Assembly: GCF_009830105.1 (NCBI RefSeq)
Contig: NZ_WURB01000004.1
Location: 124,001 to 188,000 of the forward strand
DNA from: Microvirga makkahensis
GTDB lineage: Bacteria > Pseudomonadota > Alphaproteobacteria > Rhizobiales > Beijerinckiaceae
DNA: 64,000 nt
Direction of reading: 5' to 3'
The first letter of the stretch is position 1; every line of letters begins with the position of its first letter. The notes beneath the pieces are model-generated. The model was given only the letters and a program-made list of their open reading frames with translations, made no database searches and had not been told where the DNA came from. This document shows positions 25,972 to 35,584 of the stretch, one piece after another. Made by a program: the position numbers and the translations under genes.

Positions 25972-26657
25972 TATTCGGCGGCCTCCGACCGGAGCTGGGG
26001 CCTGCGGTCCCGCGCCAGGCGGTCGCCGAGTGCGGTGATGCCCGCCGCGAAGGATTGCTGAAGGCGTCCGAGATCGGTGGTGAGCTTGTTGTAGGCGATC
26101 ACGGCGGGAATGGCGGCCACGAGGCCGATGGCCGTGGCGAACAGGGCCTCCGCAATGCCGGGGGCGACGACGGAGAGGCTGGTGTCCTGGCTCGACGCGA
26201 TGGCCGAGAACGAATTCATGATGCCCCAAACCGTGCCGAACAGACCGATGAAGGGTGCGGCCGAGCCGGTGGTCGCGAGAAACGCAAGACCCACCTGAAG
26301 CTGTCGCAGGTCGACCGAGAGCGCCGCGCGCATAGCGCGCTCGATCCGCTCGCGGCGCTCCGCGCGCGTCTCGGACGGGTCCTGGTCGCGCCATGCCTCG
26401 TAGCCCGCGGCTACGACGCGTCCACTGGTTCCCGGCATCTGCGGATCGAGCTTGCCTCCGGCACGGGCTGCGGTCTCGAAAGCGCGGGCCTGACGGCGGA
26501 CGGCCATGAGGCGCAGGAGCTTGTCCAGGATGATGGTCCAGCAGCCCAGGGATGCCAGTACGAGCAGGATCATGACCCCTTTGACGATGGGGTCCGCCTG
26601 CAGAAAGAGGCCGAGGAAGGAAAGGTCATGTGTCGGCGCGGCGGCAATCGGATCCAT
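25971..26657 (-). CDS. exbB: ExbB/TolQ-family proton channel protein
   Basis: 228 aa from ATG at 26657 (a TTG 21 bp earlier would overlap the upstream gene). There are three membrane helices: one at about 22-45 and a pair at about 130-150 and 165-190. The conserved cytoplasmic loop and GLFGTVWGIMNSF and ATAIGLVAAIPAVIAYNKL motifs are diagnostic of the MotA/TolQ/ExbB family. It forms the pentameric motor with ExbD. It could in principle be TolQ, but the neighbouring TonB and the absence of TolB/Pal favour ExbB. Confidence 0.9.
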   Translation of the reverse strand: MDPIAAAPTHDLSFLGLFLQADPIVKGVMILLVLASLGCWTIILDKLLRLMAVRRQARAFETAARAGGKLDPQMPGTSGRVVAAGYEAWRDQDPSETRAERRERIERAMRAALSVDLRQLQVGLAFLATTGSAAPFIGLFGTVWGIMNSFSAIASSQDTSLSVVAPGIAEALFATAIGLVAAIPAVIAYNKLTTDLGRLQQSFAAGITALGDRLARDRRPQLRSEAAE

Positions 26658-26667
26658 GGCTCTGTCC

Positions 26668-27132
26668 TCACTTGGCAAAGGAAACGCTGTCGACCTTCGA
26701 GGTCGTCTCGATGGTTGCCAGGCACTCCTCGCGCGAGGTGCCTGCGCCCTCGCAGGCTACGACGTCGTTGAGGAGGACGCTGCCGATCTGCGGACAGCTC
26801 AGGCCAGGGAAGTCGAAGAGCTTGATGAGCGTCTTGCGGCCCGGCACCGGGCCGACCTCCACGGCCAGCCGCTTGGCGGCGACGCCGTCCTTGTCGAGAG
26901 CGAACAGATCGAGCTTGAGGGAGCGCCACGCCTCCTGCTGCCGATTGTCGATCAGGAAATAGGTGCGGCAGTTCTCGCCGGCCGCTTCGATCTTGTTCAA
27001 TTCGACACGCAGGGACGTTGCGGCTTTCGATGGTTCCTCGGCAACCGCCATCGCGCTGAAGCCGGTGATCGTGAAAGCGCAAACCGCACTCGCGAAGATC
27101 GATTTCACCGCATGCCATCCGTTCTGGCGCAT
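26668..27132 (-). CDS. Secreted hypothetical protein upstream of exbB
   Basis: 154 aa from the ATG at 27132, chosen for the GGAG 8-10 nt upstream; an upstream in-frame start at 27213 would bury the signal peptide. A signal peptide (SIFASAVCAFTITGFSAMAVAEE) ends near residue 32. The mature part is a small beta-rich domain with four cysteines that could form two disulfides. It is 10 bp upstream of exbB on the same strand, so it probably joins the TonB system in the periplasm. Family not recognised. Confidence 0.7.
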   Translation of the reverse strand: MRQNGWHAVKSIFASAVCAFTITGFSAMAVAEEPSKAATSLRVELNKIEAAGENCRTYFLIDNRQQEAWRSLKLDLFALDKDGVAAKRLAVEVGPVPGRKTLIKLFDFPGLSCPQIGSVLLNDVVACEGAGTSREECLATIETTSKVDSVSFAK

Positions 27133-27894
27133 GGTCCCATCTCCTTGTGCCGGCACGGATTCGCGATGCGTGGCAAGGGGGCAGCTTCGGCACCCTGCGA
27201 AAACGCCGTTCACGGATCTTGTCGGCAGTTTCGATCAATCTCAGGCAACCTGATCGACGTCAGGCGGCGACAATCAGGAGATATCTGAAAGAAGCCAGAC
27301 GGATCAAGGGCTTAGAACAAGATCAGATCCATTCTAAAAGAACCTCTACGGCTTTGAGATTGGGATGGAAATCGCCTCTTTAAAAACGCTTCAAAGTGAT
27401 TTTCTTCTCTTTTCAGGCCAGTCCGCTGCGTGAAACAGCTTCGTTCGACCGGCTCAGCGGCGGGCATTCTCGAGAGCCCCGCAGAATCTCGCTCCACGCA
27501 TGTCCAGAGTTTCTGTCCCGGCACGGCTCGTCGGTTTTCCGCTCCCGTGCCTCCGGTCCTGCCGACGGGCCAGGCTCTGGCAGGTTCGGTTCCGGCGTCT
27601 CCCTAGCAGATCATGCATGTCCGGGAACAGGTTTCCGCAGAGGCAGCCATGTGACGCATAGCACCTCCATGAACGGCCAGGTGCATTACAGATCCGTAAT
27701 TCGATCGTAAGCGTGGAGTGGCGCGGGCAAGCCTAAGCTCATGGCGAGGCGGTGAGACTTACCGATGGTCCGCCCACGGAATCGAGAGTCGTGGGCTCGA
27801 CTGCTCGAGATCCGTATTTTCGAAAGGGCTGCCGGTCGTCTGCCGCAGTTTCCGATGTGCGATCGACCGCATTGGTTCGAGTGGAGCATTGCCG
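27133..27894. other. Intergenic region without recognised genes
   Basis: 762 bp. Frames on both strands (such as 27396-27710) have no ribosome site or family resemblance and are Arg/Ser-rich shadows. The first part should contain the promoter of the exb operon. Nothing else is seen. Confidence 0.45.
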
Positions 27895-28116
27895 ATGGTG
27901 ATCAAACAGAATTCCGCGACGGATGAAGCCCGGCTTGTCATGGTTCGCTCCCTCGGCGAGATCAGGGATGCGGTGCGGATGCTGCGAGAATCCGCGCCCG
28001 ACAGCGCCCTGGCCAGACTCGCGGAGGAGATGATCGAACGGATGGAGCAGGGCCATCCTGAAGGGCCGGATCTCCACGGCGACGAGTCGAGCAGAACAAC
28101 CAGCCGCAACGGCTGA
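27895..28116 (+). CDS. Hypothetical protein, 73 aa
   Basis: MVIKQNSATDEARLVMVRSL begins after GTGGAG about 9 nt upstream. The product is a single helical, charged segment (EIRDAVRMLRESAPDSALAR) with a polar tail; no family is recognised. The longer frame upstream to 27718 is less likely. It is isolated and convergent with the dioxygenase gene. Confidence 0.5.
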   Translation: MVIKQNSATDEARLVMVRSLGEIRDAVRMLRESAPDSALARLAEEMIERMEQGHPEGPDLHGDESSRTTSRNG

Positions 28117-28166
28117 GCGGCTTCGCGAGGGCCCAGCACAGGCACATCCTAATGGACGACGGGGGA

Positions 28167-29135
28167 TCATTCCATCTCGTCCACCGGCGGCGTCCCGTAG
28201 GTGTGGAAGGATTCGGCGGTCTTCATGCCCCAGGCCTGCCCTTTCTTCCGCTCGTCCTCCGTCCAGACGATCGTCTTCCAGTCGGGCGCGAGGATAAGGC
28301 GCGCCCCGGCGTTGCACACCTCCACGCGATTGCCGCCGGGTTCGTACACGTAGAGGAAGAAGGTCTGCTGCACGGCATGCTTGTGCGGGCCCGCCTCGAT
28401 CGGAACGCCCGCCTCGAGGAAGATGTCGGCCGCTCTCAGGACGTCCTCGCGGCTGTCGACGGCGTAAGTCAGATGATGGAAGCGGCCCTTGGCTCCCGTG
28501 TGATCGCGCGTATAGGCGAAATCGTAGCTCTTGTTGGTCACCGTCATCCACATGCCGGCCTCCGAGCCGTCGCTCATGACGATCTGCTCGGTGAGGCGGC
28601 ATCCGAGATAATCCTCGAAGAAGATGCGGTTCGCCCGGACGTCGGACGCAAGGCAGTTCAGGTGATCGAGCCTGCGCACATTGATGCCGCGGGCCGGGAA
28701 GCGCTGAGCCTGATTTTTCAGGGCGGGCTTCAGCTCGGGCGGCGCGGCATACCATTCGGTCTCGTAGTAGAGCTCGATCACGTGCCCGTCGGGATCCCGG
28801 CAGCGGAAAGCCGGGCCGTGGCCGAGATCGCCGTCCGTCCAGCCGATATCATGGCCCGAGCCTTTGAGGGCGGCGACCCGCCGCTCCAGGGCCTGCGGGC
28901 TGCGGGTGCGGAAGGCCATGTGCCCCATGCCGGGCTTTTTCGCCGCCGTCAGCTTGAGGGTGTGATGCTCGTAATCGTCCCAACCCCGCAGATAGACGGA
29001 ATCTCCCTCGCGTCCGCTCTCCGCCATGCCCATCACATCGACGAAGAAGCGAAGACTCGCGTCCGGTTTGGGCGTCAGCATTTCAAGATGCCCCAGATGG
29101 GCCAGGTCGAGAACGGGCTCAGGTTGCATCCTCAT
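28167..29135 (-). CDS. Extradiol ring-cleavage dioxygenase (catechol 2,3-dioxygenase type)
   Basis: A 322-aa two-domain vicinal-oxygen-chelate enzyme that opens catechol-type rings next to the diol. Two glyoxalase-fold halves occupy about 8-125 and 150-285. The iron ligands can be placed in the C-terminal half: H158 (RLDHLNCLA), H220/H221 (RFHHLTYAV) and E272 (NRVEVCN). The start at 29135 has GGGAG 5 nt upstream. A perfect palindrome lies 53 bp further upstream. It is divergent from the branched-chain-type importer, which could bring in an aromatic substrate. The exact substrate cannot be told. Confidence 0.87.
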   Translation of the reverse strand: MRMQPEPVLDLAHLGHLEMLTPKPDASLRFFVDVMGMAESGREGDSVYLRGWDDYEHHTLKLTAAKKPGMGHMAFRTRSPQALERRVAALKGSGHDIGWTDGDLGHGPAFRCRDPDGHVIELYYETEWYAAPPELKPALKNQAQRFPARGINVRRLDHLNCLASDVRANRIFFEDYLGCRLTEQIVMSDGSEAGMWMTVTNKSYDFAYTRDHTGAKGRFHHLTYAVDSREDVLRAADIFLEAGVPIEAGPHKHAVQQTFFLYVYEPGGNRVEVCNAGARLILAPDWKTIVWTEDERKKGQAWGMKTAESFHTYGTPPVDEME

Positions 29136-29187
29136 GCGGCTCCCAGACGGAACGGGCGTTCTCAGCCTGCATGAATCATCGGGATGC

Positions 29188-29202
29188 AACAAATGGTTTG
29201 TT
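29188..29202. promoter_or_regulatory. Palindrome AACAAA-TGG-TTTGTT, candidate operator
   Basis: A perfect 6+6 inverted repeat with a 3-bp centre, 53 bp upstream of the dioxygenase start and in the divergent region facing the importer operon. Sites of this shape suit a dimeric catabolic regulator (GntR, IclR or LysR class). No regulator gene is adjacent. Confidence 0.45.
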
Positions 29203-29747
29203 TGTGATTATCCGGGAATTCAATTCCTGAGCGCCGCTTCACGCGAATGTCCGGACGATGATCCTTCGCGGCTCTTCGGCGAGCGGCGAGAGGGACGCCG
29301 CGCTCGTCGACCCTGTCCCCCAAAATATACCACTTGCTTCAGATCCTGTTTGCTGGCGTCCTGATGCCGGCGAGGCGCCATGGGCAGCCTGGATGCTTGG
29401 GAGGAGAGCCCGGAGGGCCGCATGATGGCTTCCGAGACGGCCGAGAAATTGTCTCTTGATGGGGCCGGAGTCTGGGCCAATACTCAAGAGAAGTTCCGTG
29501 GGTCATGTCACTGGAGGAAAGGTGCTGGGGATCCCGTAAGACGAGCCGGGCACAAGATTGAACGAACCGCAAGAACGTCGAACGGCTCTGGCTCGAAGAC
29601 TTTATGGAAAGGCTGGTGGTGAACGGGTCCTGACAGGATCGGAGAATCCTGCATTCGCGCTCCACCGGTTGCGTATCGCGGGATGCTGCGGAACCCCGGC
29701 AGAGTCAAAAGACAAGGCAGATAATGCCGAAGAGGGAGGGAAGGACC
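29203..29747. other. Intergenic region between dioxygenase and importer
   Basis: 545 bp without a credible gene; short frames on either strand (29220-29480, 29380-29622) lack ribosome sites and family traits. It must hold the importer operon promoter. AAGGA before 29748 is the ribosome site of the binding protein. Confidence 0.45.
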
Positions 29748-30923
29748 ATGCGACGGAGAAGTGTCTTGAGCGCGGCCGGCGCTGCTCTGGCCATATTGGC
29801 TTTCGGGGGCACGGCATCGGGTCAGGAGGTGGTGAAGATCGGCCTGATCCTGCCGATGACCGGCCCGTTCGCCTCGACCGGCCGGCAGATCGAGGCGGCC
29901 GCCAAACTCTACATGCGGCAGAACGGCGATACGGTCGCCGGCAAGACGATTCAGCTGATCGTCAAGGACGATACCGGTGTCGCCGACATTACCAAGCGCC
30001 TGGCGCAGGAATTGATCGTCAACGAGAAGGTCGGCGTGATCGCGGGCTTCGGCCTGACGCCGCTCGCCCTGGCGTCCGCACCTCTCGCGACCCAGGCGAA
30101 GGTGCCCGCCGTCGTCATGGCGGCGGCCACCGCCACGATCACCGAGGCGTCTCCCTACATCGTGCGCACCAGCTTCACGCTGCCGCAGGCCACGGTTCCG
30201 ATGGCGAACTGGGCATCCGAGAACGGCATCAAGAAGGTGGTCACGCTCGTCTCCGATTACGGTCCCGGCATCGACGCCGAGAAGGCGTTCACCGGCGCCT
30301 TCTCGGCCAAGGGCGGGCAGGTGGAGAACCTACGCGTCCCGCTCGCCAACCCCGATTTCTCGCCCTTTCTGCAGAAGGTCGCCGATGCCAAGCCCGATGC
30401 GCTCTTCGTATTTGTGCCGTCCGGCGTCGGCGCGCAGTTCATGAAGCAGTTCGTCGAGCGCGGTCTCGACAAGAGCGGCATCAAGCTGATCGGTCCCGGC
30501 GACGTGACGGATGACGACATTCTCAATGGCATGGGCGATGTCGCGCTCGGGGCGATCACGACCCAGCATTACTCCGCCGCCCACGACAGCCCCGAGAACA
30601 AGGCCTTCGTCGAGGCATTCAAGAAAGCCAACAATGGCATGCGGCCGAACTTCATGGCGGTGGGCGGCTATGACGGCATGCACCTGATCTATGAGGGACT
30701 GAAGAAGTCCAATGGAGCCGGGGGCGAGGCGCTGGTCAACGCCATGAAGGGCCTGAGCTGGACGAGCCCGCGTGGGCCGGTCAGCATCGATCCGCAGACC
30801 CGCGACATCGTTCAGAACATCTATGTGCGCAGGGTCGAGCGGGTGAACGGCGAGCTCTACAATGTCGAATTCGCGACGATCCCGAACGTCAAGGACCCGG
30901 TGAAGGCCGCCAAGTCCAACTGA
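29748..30923 (+). CDS. Branched-chain-amino-acid-type ABC transporter, periplasmic binding protein
   Basis: About 391 aa. The signal sequence MRRRSVLSAAGAALAILAFG carries a twin-arginine-like run, so Tat export is possible. The mature protein is a type I periplasmic binding fold (peripla_BP_6): VVKIGLILPMTGPFASTGRQ at the start, KTIQLIVKDDTG and VGVIAGFG in the first lobe, FMAVGGYDGMHLIYEGLKKS in the second. ATG 29748 with AAGGA upstream is preferred to 29724. A hairpin terminator follows, which would make this the most abundant product of the operon. The ligand is unknown; family members bind amino acids, amides, urea or aromatic acids. Confidence 0.9.
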   Translation: MRRRSVLSAAGAALAILAFGGTASGQEVVKIGLILPMTGPFASTGRQIEAAAKLYMRQNGDTVAGKTIQLIVKDDTGVADITKRLAQELIVNEKVGVIAGFGLTPLALASAPLATQAKVPAVVMAAATATITEASPYIVRTSFTLPQATVPMANWASENGIKKVVTLVSDYGPGIDAEKAFTGAFSAKGGQVENLRVPLANPDFSPFLQKVADAKPDALFVFVPSGVGAQFMKQFVERGLDKSGIKLIGPGDVTDDDILNGMGDVALGAITTQHYSAAHDSPENKAFVEAFKKANNGMRPNFMAVGGYDGMHLIYEGLKKSNGAGGEALVNAMKGLSWTSPRGPVSIDPQTRDIVQNIYVRRVERVNGELYNVEFATIPNVKDPVKAAKSN

Positions 30924-30942
30924 TCGATGCAATGGGTGAGAG

Positions 30943-30965
30943 CGCCGCCTCCTGGGCGGCGTTTT
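30943..30965 (+). terminator. Intra-operon hairpin terminator/attenuator
   Basis: CGCCGCC-tcctg-GGCGGCG followed by TTTT, between the binding-protein gene and the first permease gene. Such partial terminators raise binding-protein output over the membrane parts. Confidence 0.7.
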
Positions 30966-30987
30966 CGTAAGCCTCTCCGGAGAAGCC

Positions 30988-31842
30988 GTGCTCACCATTC
31001 TCTTCGACGGCATCGCCTATGGCATGGTCCTGTTCGTCCTGGCCTGCGGATTGGCCGTGACGCTCGGGCTGATGAACTTCGTCAATCTGGCCCATGGGGC
31101 CTTCGCCATGGCCGGCGGTTACGTGACGGCCGTTCTGATGAACCGCTACGGGGTGCCGTTCCTGGCGACGCTTCCGCTGGCCTTCATCGTTCCGGCGATC
31201 ATGGGCCTCGTGCTCGAGCGGTCCCTCTACCGGCAGCTCTATGCGCGCAGCCACCTCGACCAGGTCCTGTTCTCCATCGGCCTCGTCTTCATGGCCGTGG
31301 CCGCCGTCGACTACGCCATGGGCTCCCAGCAGCAGCTGATCCAGCTTCCCTCATGGCTTCAGGGCCGCGTCGAGGTGCTCGGCATCCAGGTCGGGCTCTA
31401 TCGCAGCTTCATCATCGCCATCTGCGGTGTGCTCGTCGTCGCGCTGCAGCTCATCCTGTCCAGGACCCGCTTCGGCATCCGCCTGCGGGCTGCCGTGGAC
31501 GATCCACGCGTCGCCCGTGGTCTCGGGATCAATGTGAGCATGATCTTCGCCGCCACGTTCGCCGTCGGATCGGGCCTTGCGGGGCTCGGCGGGGCGCTCG
31601 GCGCGGAAATCTTGGGCCTCGACCCCACGTTCCCGCTGAAGTTCATGATCTACTTCCTGATCGTCGTCACGGTGGGAGGGACGACCAGCATCACCGGCCC
31701 GTTCCTGGCCTCTCTGATCCTCGGCATCGCCGACGTGGCCGGCAAATATTACGTCCCGAGCCTGGGCGCCTTCGTCATCTATACGCTCATGATCGTCGTT
31801 CTCATTCTTCGACCGCAAGGACTCTTCGCTCGTGCACGCTGA
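30988..31842 (+). CDS. livH: Branched-chain-type ABC transporter permease LivH
   Basis: 284 aa, about eight membrane helices. It contains the family segment LMNFVNLAHGAFAMAGGYVT near the N-terminus and the conserved ARGLGINV loop that meets the ATPases. The GTG start at 30988 has CGGAG 6 nt upstream. It overlaps the next permease by 11 bp. It forms the inner-membrane channel with LivM. Confidence 0.92.
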   Translation: MLTILFDGIAYGMVLFVLACGLAVTLGLMNFVNLAHGAFAMAGGYVTAVLMNRYGVPFLATLPLAFIVPAIMGLVLERSLYRQLYARSHLDQVLFSIGLVFMAVAAVDYAMGSQQQLIQLPSWLQGRVEVLGIQVGLYRSFIIAICGVLVVALQLILSRTRFGIRLRAAVDDPRVARGLGINVSMIFAATFAVGSGLAGLGGALGAEILGLDPTFPLKFMIYFLIVVTVGGTTSITGPFLASLILGIADVAGKYYVPSLGAFVIYTLMIVVLILRPQGLFARAR

Positions 31843-32896
31843 TCCGATTGCAAAGTCCGCGCCGCCCCCGAGCACGGCCGACCTCGTTCGAAGGAGCCTG
31901 GTCCGGAAAGGCCGCTGGGGCGTCGCCGAGATCGGTTTCTGGGCTGTGGCGGCCGCGACCCTGTTTTTCCTGCCCGAGCGCCATCTGATCCTGAACGAGA
32001 TCGCCATCATCGGGCTGTTCGCGCTCTCCCTCGACCTGATCCTGGGCTATGCCGGGATCGTCTCCCTGGGGCACGCGGCCTTCTTCGGGTTCGGCGCCTA
32101 CACGGCCGGCATCCTGGCGAAACACGGGTTCGCCGATCCGCTGCTCGGGCTGGGCGCCGCAGCCTTGGCGGCGGCCCTTCTCGGCTTCGTCACGAGCTTT
32201 CTCGTCCTTCGCGGAACCGACCTCACGAAGCTGATGGTGACGCTCGGCGTCGCGCTTCTCCTCGGCGAGATCGCCAATCAGGCCTCCTGGCTGACCGGCG
32301 GCGCCGACGGTCTCCAGGGCATTTCCATGGGGCCGGTTCTCGGCCTGTTCGAGTTCGACATCTTCGGCACGACGGCCTATGCCTACAGCCTCACGGTGAG
32401 CTTCCTTCTGTTCATCCTTGCGCGCCGGATCGTCGTCTCGCCGTTCGGGCTTTCGCTCCGCTCGATCCGCGACAACCCGCTGCGCGCCCGCGCGGTTGGC
32501 ATTCCGGTCAGCCGCCGCCTCGTGGCGGTCTACACGCTTGCCGCAGCCTATGCGGGCGTGGCCGGCGCGCTTCTGGCGCAAACCACCCAGTTCGTGTCGC
32601 TGGACGTGCTCGCCTTCCACCGCTCGGCGGACATCATGCTCGTGCTGGTGATCGGCGGCGCCGGTTACCTCTATGGCGGACTTCTCGGCGCCATCGGCTT
32701 CAAGGTGCTGCAGGACATCCTCTCCGGCTGGACACCGCAGTACTGGCAGTTCTGGATCGGGCTGATCCTGGTGGTGATCGTGCTCGTGGGCCGCGAACGG
32801 CTGACGGACAAGGTCGGGGCCCTGTGGCCGCGCTCCAGAACCCGCCCGGCCGGGCAGGCGCAGGTTCTACCAGCCACCCCGGCGCGGGAGGTCTGA
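31832..32896 (+). CDS. livM: Branched-chain-type ABC transporter permease LivM
   Basis: 354 aa, with about ten membrane helices after a 45-residue cytoplasmic N-terminus. ALSLDLILGYAGIVSLGHAA and SIRDNPLRARAVGIPVSRRL are hallmarks of LivM. The GTG start overlaps the livH stop region by 11 bp, so the two are coupled. The protein ends in a short Arg/Pro-rich tail. Confidence 0.92.
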   Translation: MHADPIAKSAPPPSTADLVRRSLVRKGRWGVAEIGFWAVAAATLFFLPERHLILNEIAIIGLFALSLDLILGYAGIVSLGHAAFFGFGAYTAGILAKHGFADPLLGLGAAALAAALLGFVTSFLVLRGTDLTKLMVTLGVALLLGEIANQASWLTGGADGLQGISMGPVLGLFEFDIFGTTAYAYSLTVSFLLFILARRIVVSPFGLSLRSIRDNPLRARAVGIPVSRRLVAVYTLAAAYAGVAGALLAQTTQFVSLDVLAFHRSADIMLVLVIGGAGYLYGGLLGAIGFKVLQDILSGWTPQYWQFWIGLILVVIVLVGRERLTDKVGALWPRSRTRPAGQAQVLPATPAREV

Positions 32897-32897
32897 C

Positions 32898-33642
32898 ATG
32901 GCGGCCGCTCTCGAAACAAGAGGTCTCGTGAAGCGCTTCGGCGGGCTCGTGGCCACCGACAACGTCACGTTCCGGCTGGAGCAGGGGGCGCGCCACGCCC
33001 TCATCGGCCCGAACGGCGCGGGCAAGACGACCTTGATCAATCTGCTCACCGGCGTTCTCGCCCCGACCTCCGGGCAGATCTTTCTGGACGGGGTCGACGT
33101 CACGCAGATGCCGCCCGAGCGACGCGTCCAGCGCGGGCTTGCCCGCACGTTCCAGATCAACCAGCTGTTTCCGGCCATGACGCCTCTCGAAACGATCGGG
33201 CTCGCGGTATCGGAACGCATGGGAGGAGGGCGCGATTGGTGGCGCGTTACCGGCAGCAAGCGCGAGATCGTGGACGAGATCGTCGAGATCGCTCAGCGCT
33301 TCCGCCTCACCGACGTGCTCGACGAACGCACGTCGAACCTGGCCTACGGCAAGCAGCGCCTTCTCGAGATCGCCGTGGCGTTCGCATGCCGTCCGCGGGT
33401 GCTCCTCCTCGACGAGCCGGCCGCCGGCGTGCCGGAGGCTGAGCGTCATGAGCTGCTCGCCACGGTGGCCGCCCTGCCGCGCGACGTCTCGGTGCTCCTG
33501 ATCGAGCACGACATGGATCTCGTCTTCAGTTTCGCCGACCGGATCTCCGTTCTCGTCAACGGTGCATTGTTTGCGGAAGGTACCATCGAGGAGGTTTCGA
33601 CCGACCCGAGAGTGCGGGCGGTCTATCTCGGGGAAAACGTCG

Positions 33643-33650
<8 letters not shown>
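32898..33650 (+). CDS. livG: Branched-chain-type ABC transporter ATPase LivG
   Basis: 250 aa with Walker A GPNGAGKTT, Walker B VLLLDEPAAG and H-loop LLIEHDMD. The ABC signature reads NLAYGKQR instead of the usual LSYG, a mild variation. Starts 1 bp after the livM stop. It pairs with LivF to power import. Confidence 0.93.
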
Positions 33651-34377
<727 letters not shown>

Positions 34378-34399
34378 ACACCCACCGGAGGAACAGCCC

Positions 34400-35500
34400 A
34401 TGCAGCGCACCACACCACCTTTTCGGGCCGATATGGTCGGCAGCCTTCTGCGTACCGGGGAACTGAAGGAAGCGCGGCATAAGCACCATCAGGGCGAGCT
34501 CTCGGACGCAACCCTGAAGGAGGTGGAGGATCAGGAGATCCGAAAGATCATTCGGCGCCAGGAGGAGATCGGTCTGCAGGCCGTCACGGATGGCGAGTTC
34601 CGCCGGGCCTACTGGCACTTCGACTTCCTGGAGCATCTCGACGGCGTGACCTCGATCGAGGCCGATTCCGGCATGAACTTCAAGGGCGGCATCGGCATCA
34701 CCAAGGCTTTGCGGATCACGGGCAGGGTCGGCTTTTCCGATCACCCGATGATCGATCACTTCCGCTTCGTGAAGGACAACACGAGCCGGGTGGCCAAGAT
34801 GACGATCCCCGGCCCGAGCATGCTTCATTACCGCGGCGGCCGGAAGATGATGAATGTGGGCATCTATCCGGAGATGGACACGTTCTATGCGGATGTGGGT
34901 GCAGCCTACAACAAGGCGGTCCACGCCTTCTACGATGCGGGCTGCCGCTATCTCCAGTTCGACGATATCTCGTTTGCCTATCTGTGCGATCCCGACCAGC
35001 GCGAGATGCTGCGCCAGCGCGGCGACGATCCCGAAAAGCAGCCGGACATCTATGCGGGCATGGTGCGCGAGGCCCTTAAGGACAAGCCCGACGATCTCTC
35101 GATCACCATGCATCTGTGCCGGGGCAATTTCCGCTCCACCTTCATCGCCTCGGGCGGCTACGAGCCCGTGGCCGAGACATTGTTCAACGCCATGCCCGTC
35201 GACGGCTACTTCATGGAGTGGGACACGGACAGGGCAGGCGGGTTCGAGCCCTTGCGCTTCCTGCCCAAGGGCAAGACCGTGGTCCTGGGGCTCGTCACCT
35301 CCAAGACGGGCACGCTGGAGAGCAAGGACGACATCAAGCGCAGGATCGATGAGGCGACGAAATATGTCGGGCTCGATCAGCTTTGCCTGTCGCCGCAATG
35401 CGGCTTCGCCTCGACCGAGGAGGGCAATCTCCTCGCGGAGGACGAGCAATGGGCGAAGCTGCGCATGATCGTGGAGATCGCCCAGGAGGTCTGGGGCTGA
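34400..35500 (+). CDS. MetE C-terminal-like (cobalamin-independent) methyltransferase
   Basis: 366 aa, equal to only the catalytic barrel of methionine synthase MetE, like the YxjG/YxjH group. It shows FRADMVGSLLRTGELKEAR at the start, YLQFDDISFAYLCD, a H-L-C zinc motif in ITMHLCRGN, and the second cysteine in LSPQCGF. Such short forms transfer methyl or related groups to thiols, or act in catabolism. The start has GGAGGA 7 nt upstream. It lies 22 bp after livF, so its substrate may be tied to what the importer carries; this is inference. Confidence 0.85.
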   Translation: MQRTTPPFRADMVGSLLRTGELKEARHKHHQGELSDATLKEVEDQEIRKIIRRQEEIGLQAVTDGEFRRAYWHFDFLEHLDGVTSIEADSGMNFKGGIGITKALRITGRVGFSDHPMIDHFRFVKDNTSRVAKMTIPGPSMLHYRGGRKMMNVGIYPEMDTFYADVGAAYNKAVHAFYDAGCRYLQFDDISFAYLCDPDQREMLRQRGDDPEKQPDIYAGMVREALKDKPDDLSITMHLCRGNFRSTFIASGGYEPVAETLFNAMPVDGYFMEWDTDRAGGFEPLRFLPKGKTVVLGLVTSKTGTLESKDDIKRRIDEATKYVGLDQLCLSPQCGFASTEEGNLLAEDEQWAKLRMIVEIAQEVWG

Positions 35501-35512
35501 ACGCGCGATCCT

Positions 35513-35536
35513 GCCTTGCGGCGCCGGCGGCAAGGC
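35513..35536. terminator. Hairpin between convergent genes
   Basis: GCCTTGC/GCAAGGC stem with a 10-nt GC-rich loop, within a larger GATCC/GGATC pairing, placed between the convergent methyltransferase and DUF1206 genes. It lacks a T-run, so efficiency is doubtful. Confidence 0.35.
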
Positions 35537-35584
35537 GGGACGGATCCTCCCGCGAGCAGACGTCGAGATCTCCGGGACAAAGAA

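Noticed and set aside
25528-26394. Long form of ExbD (288 codons)
   Set aside because: The added N-terminal part is the out-of-frame reading of exbB; the ATG at 25971 overlapping the exbB stop gives a normal ExbD.
27396-27710. 104-codon frame in the region upstream of the exb operon
   Set aside because: Arg/Ser-rich, no ribosome site, no resemblance to a family.
28152-29174. 340-codon plus-strand frame opposite the dioxygenase
   Set aside because: It mirrors the dioxygenase codon by codon, has no ribosome site and no family features; high-GC antisense frame.
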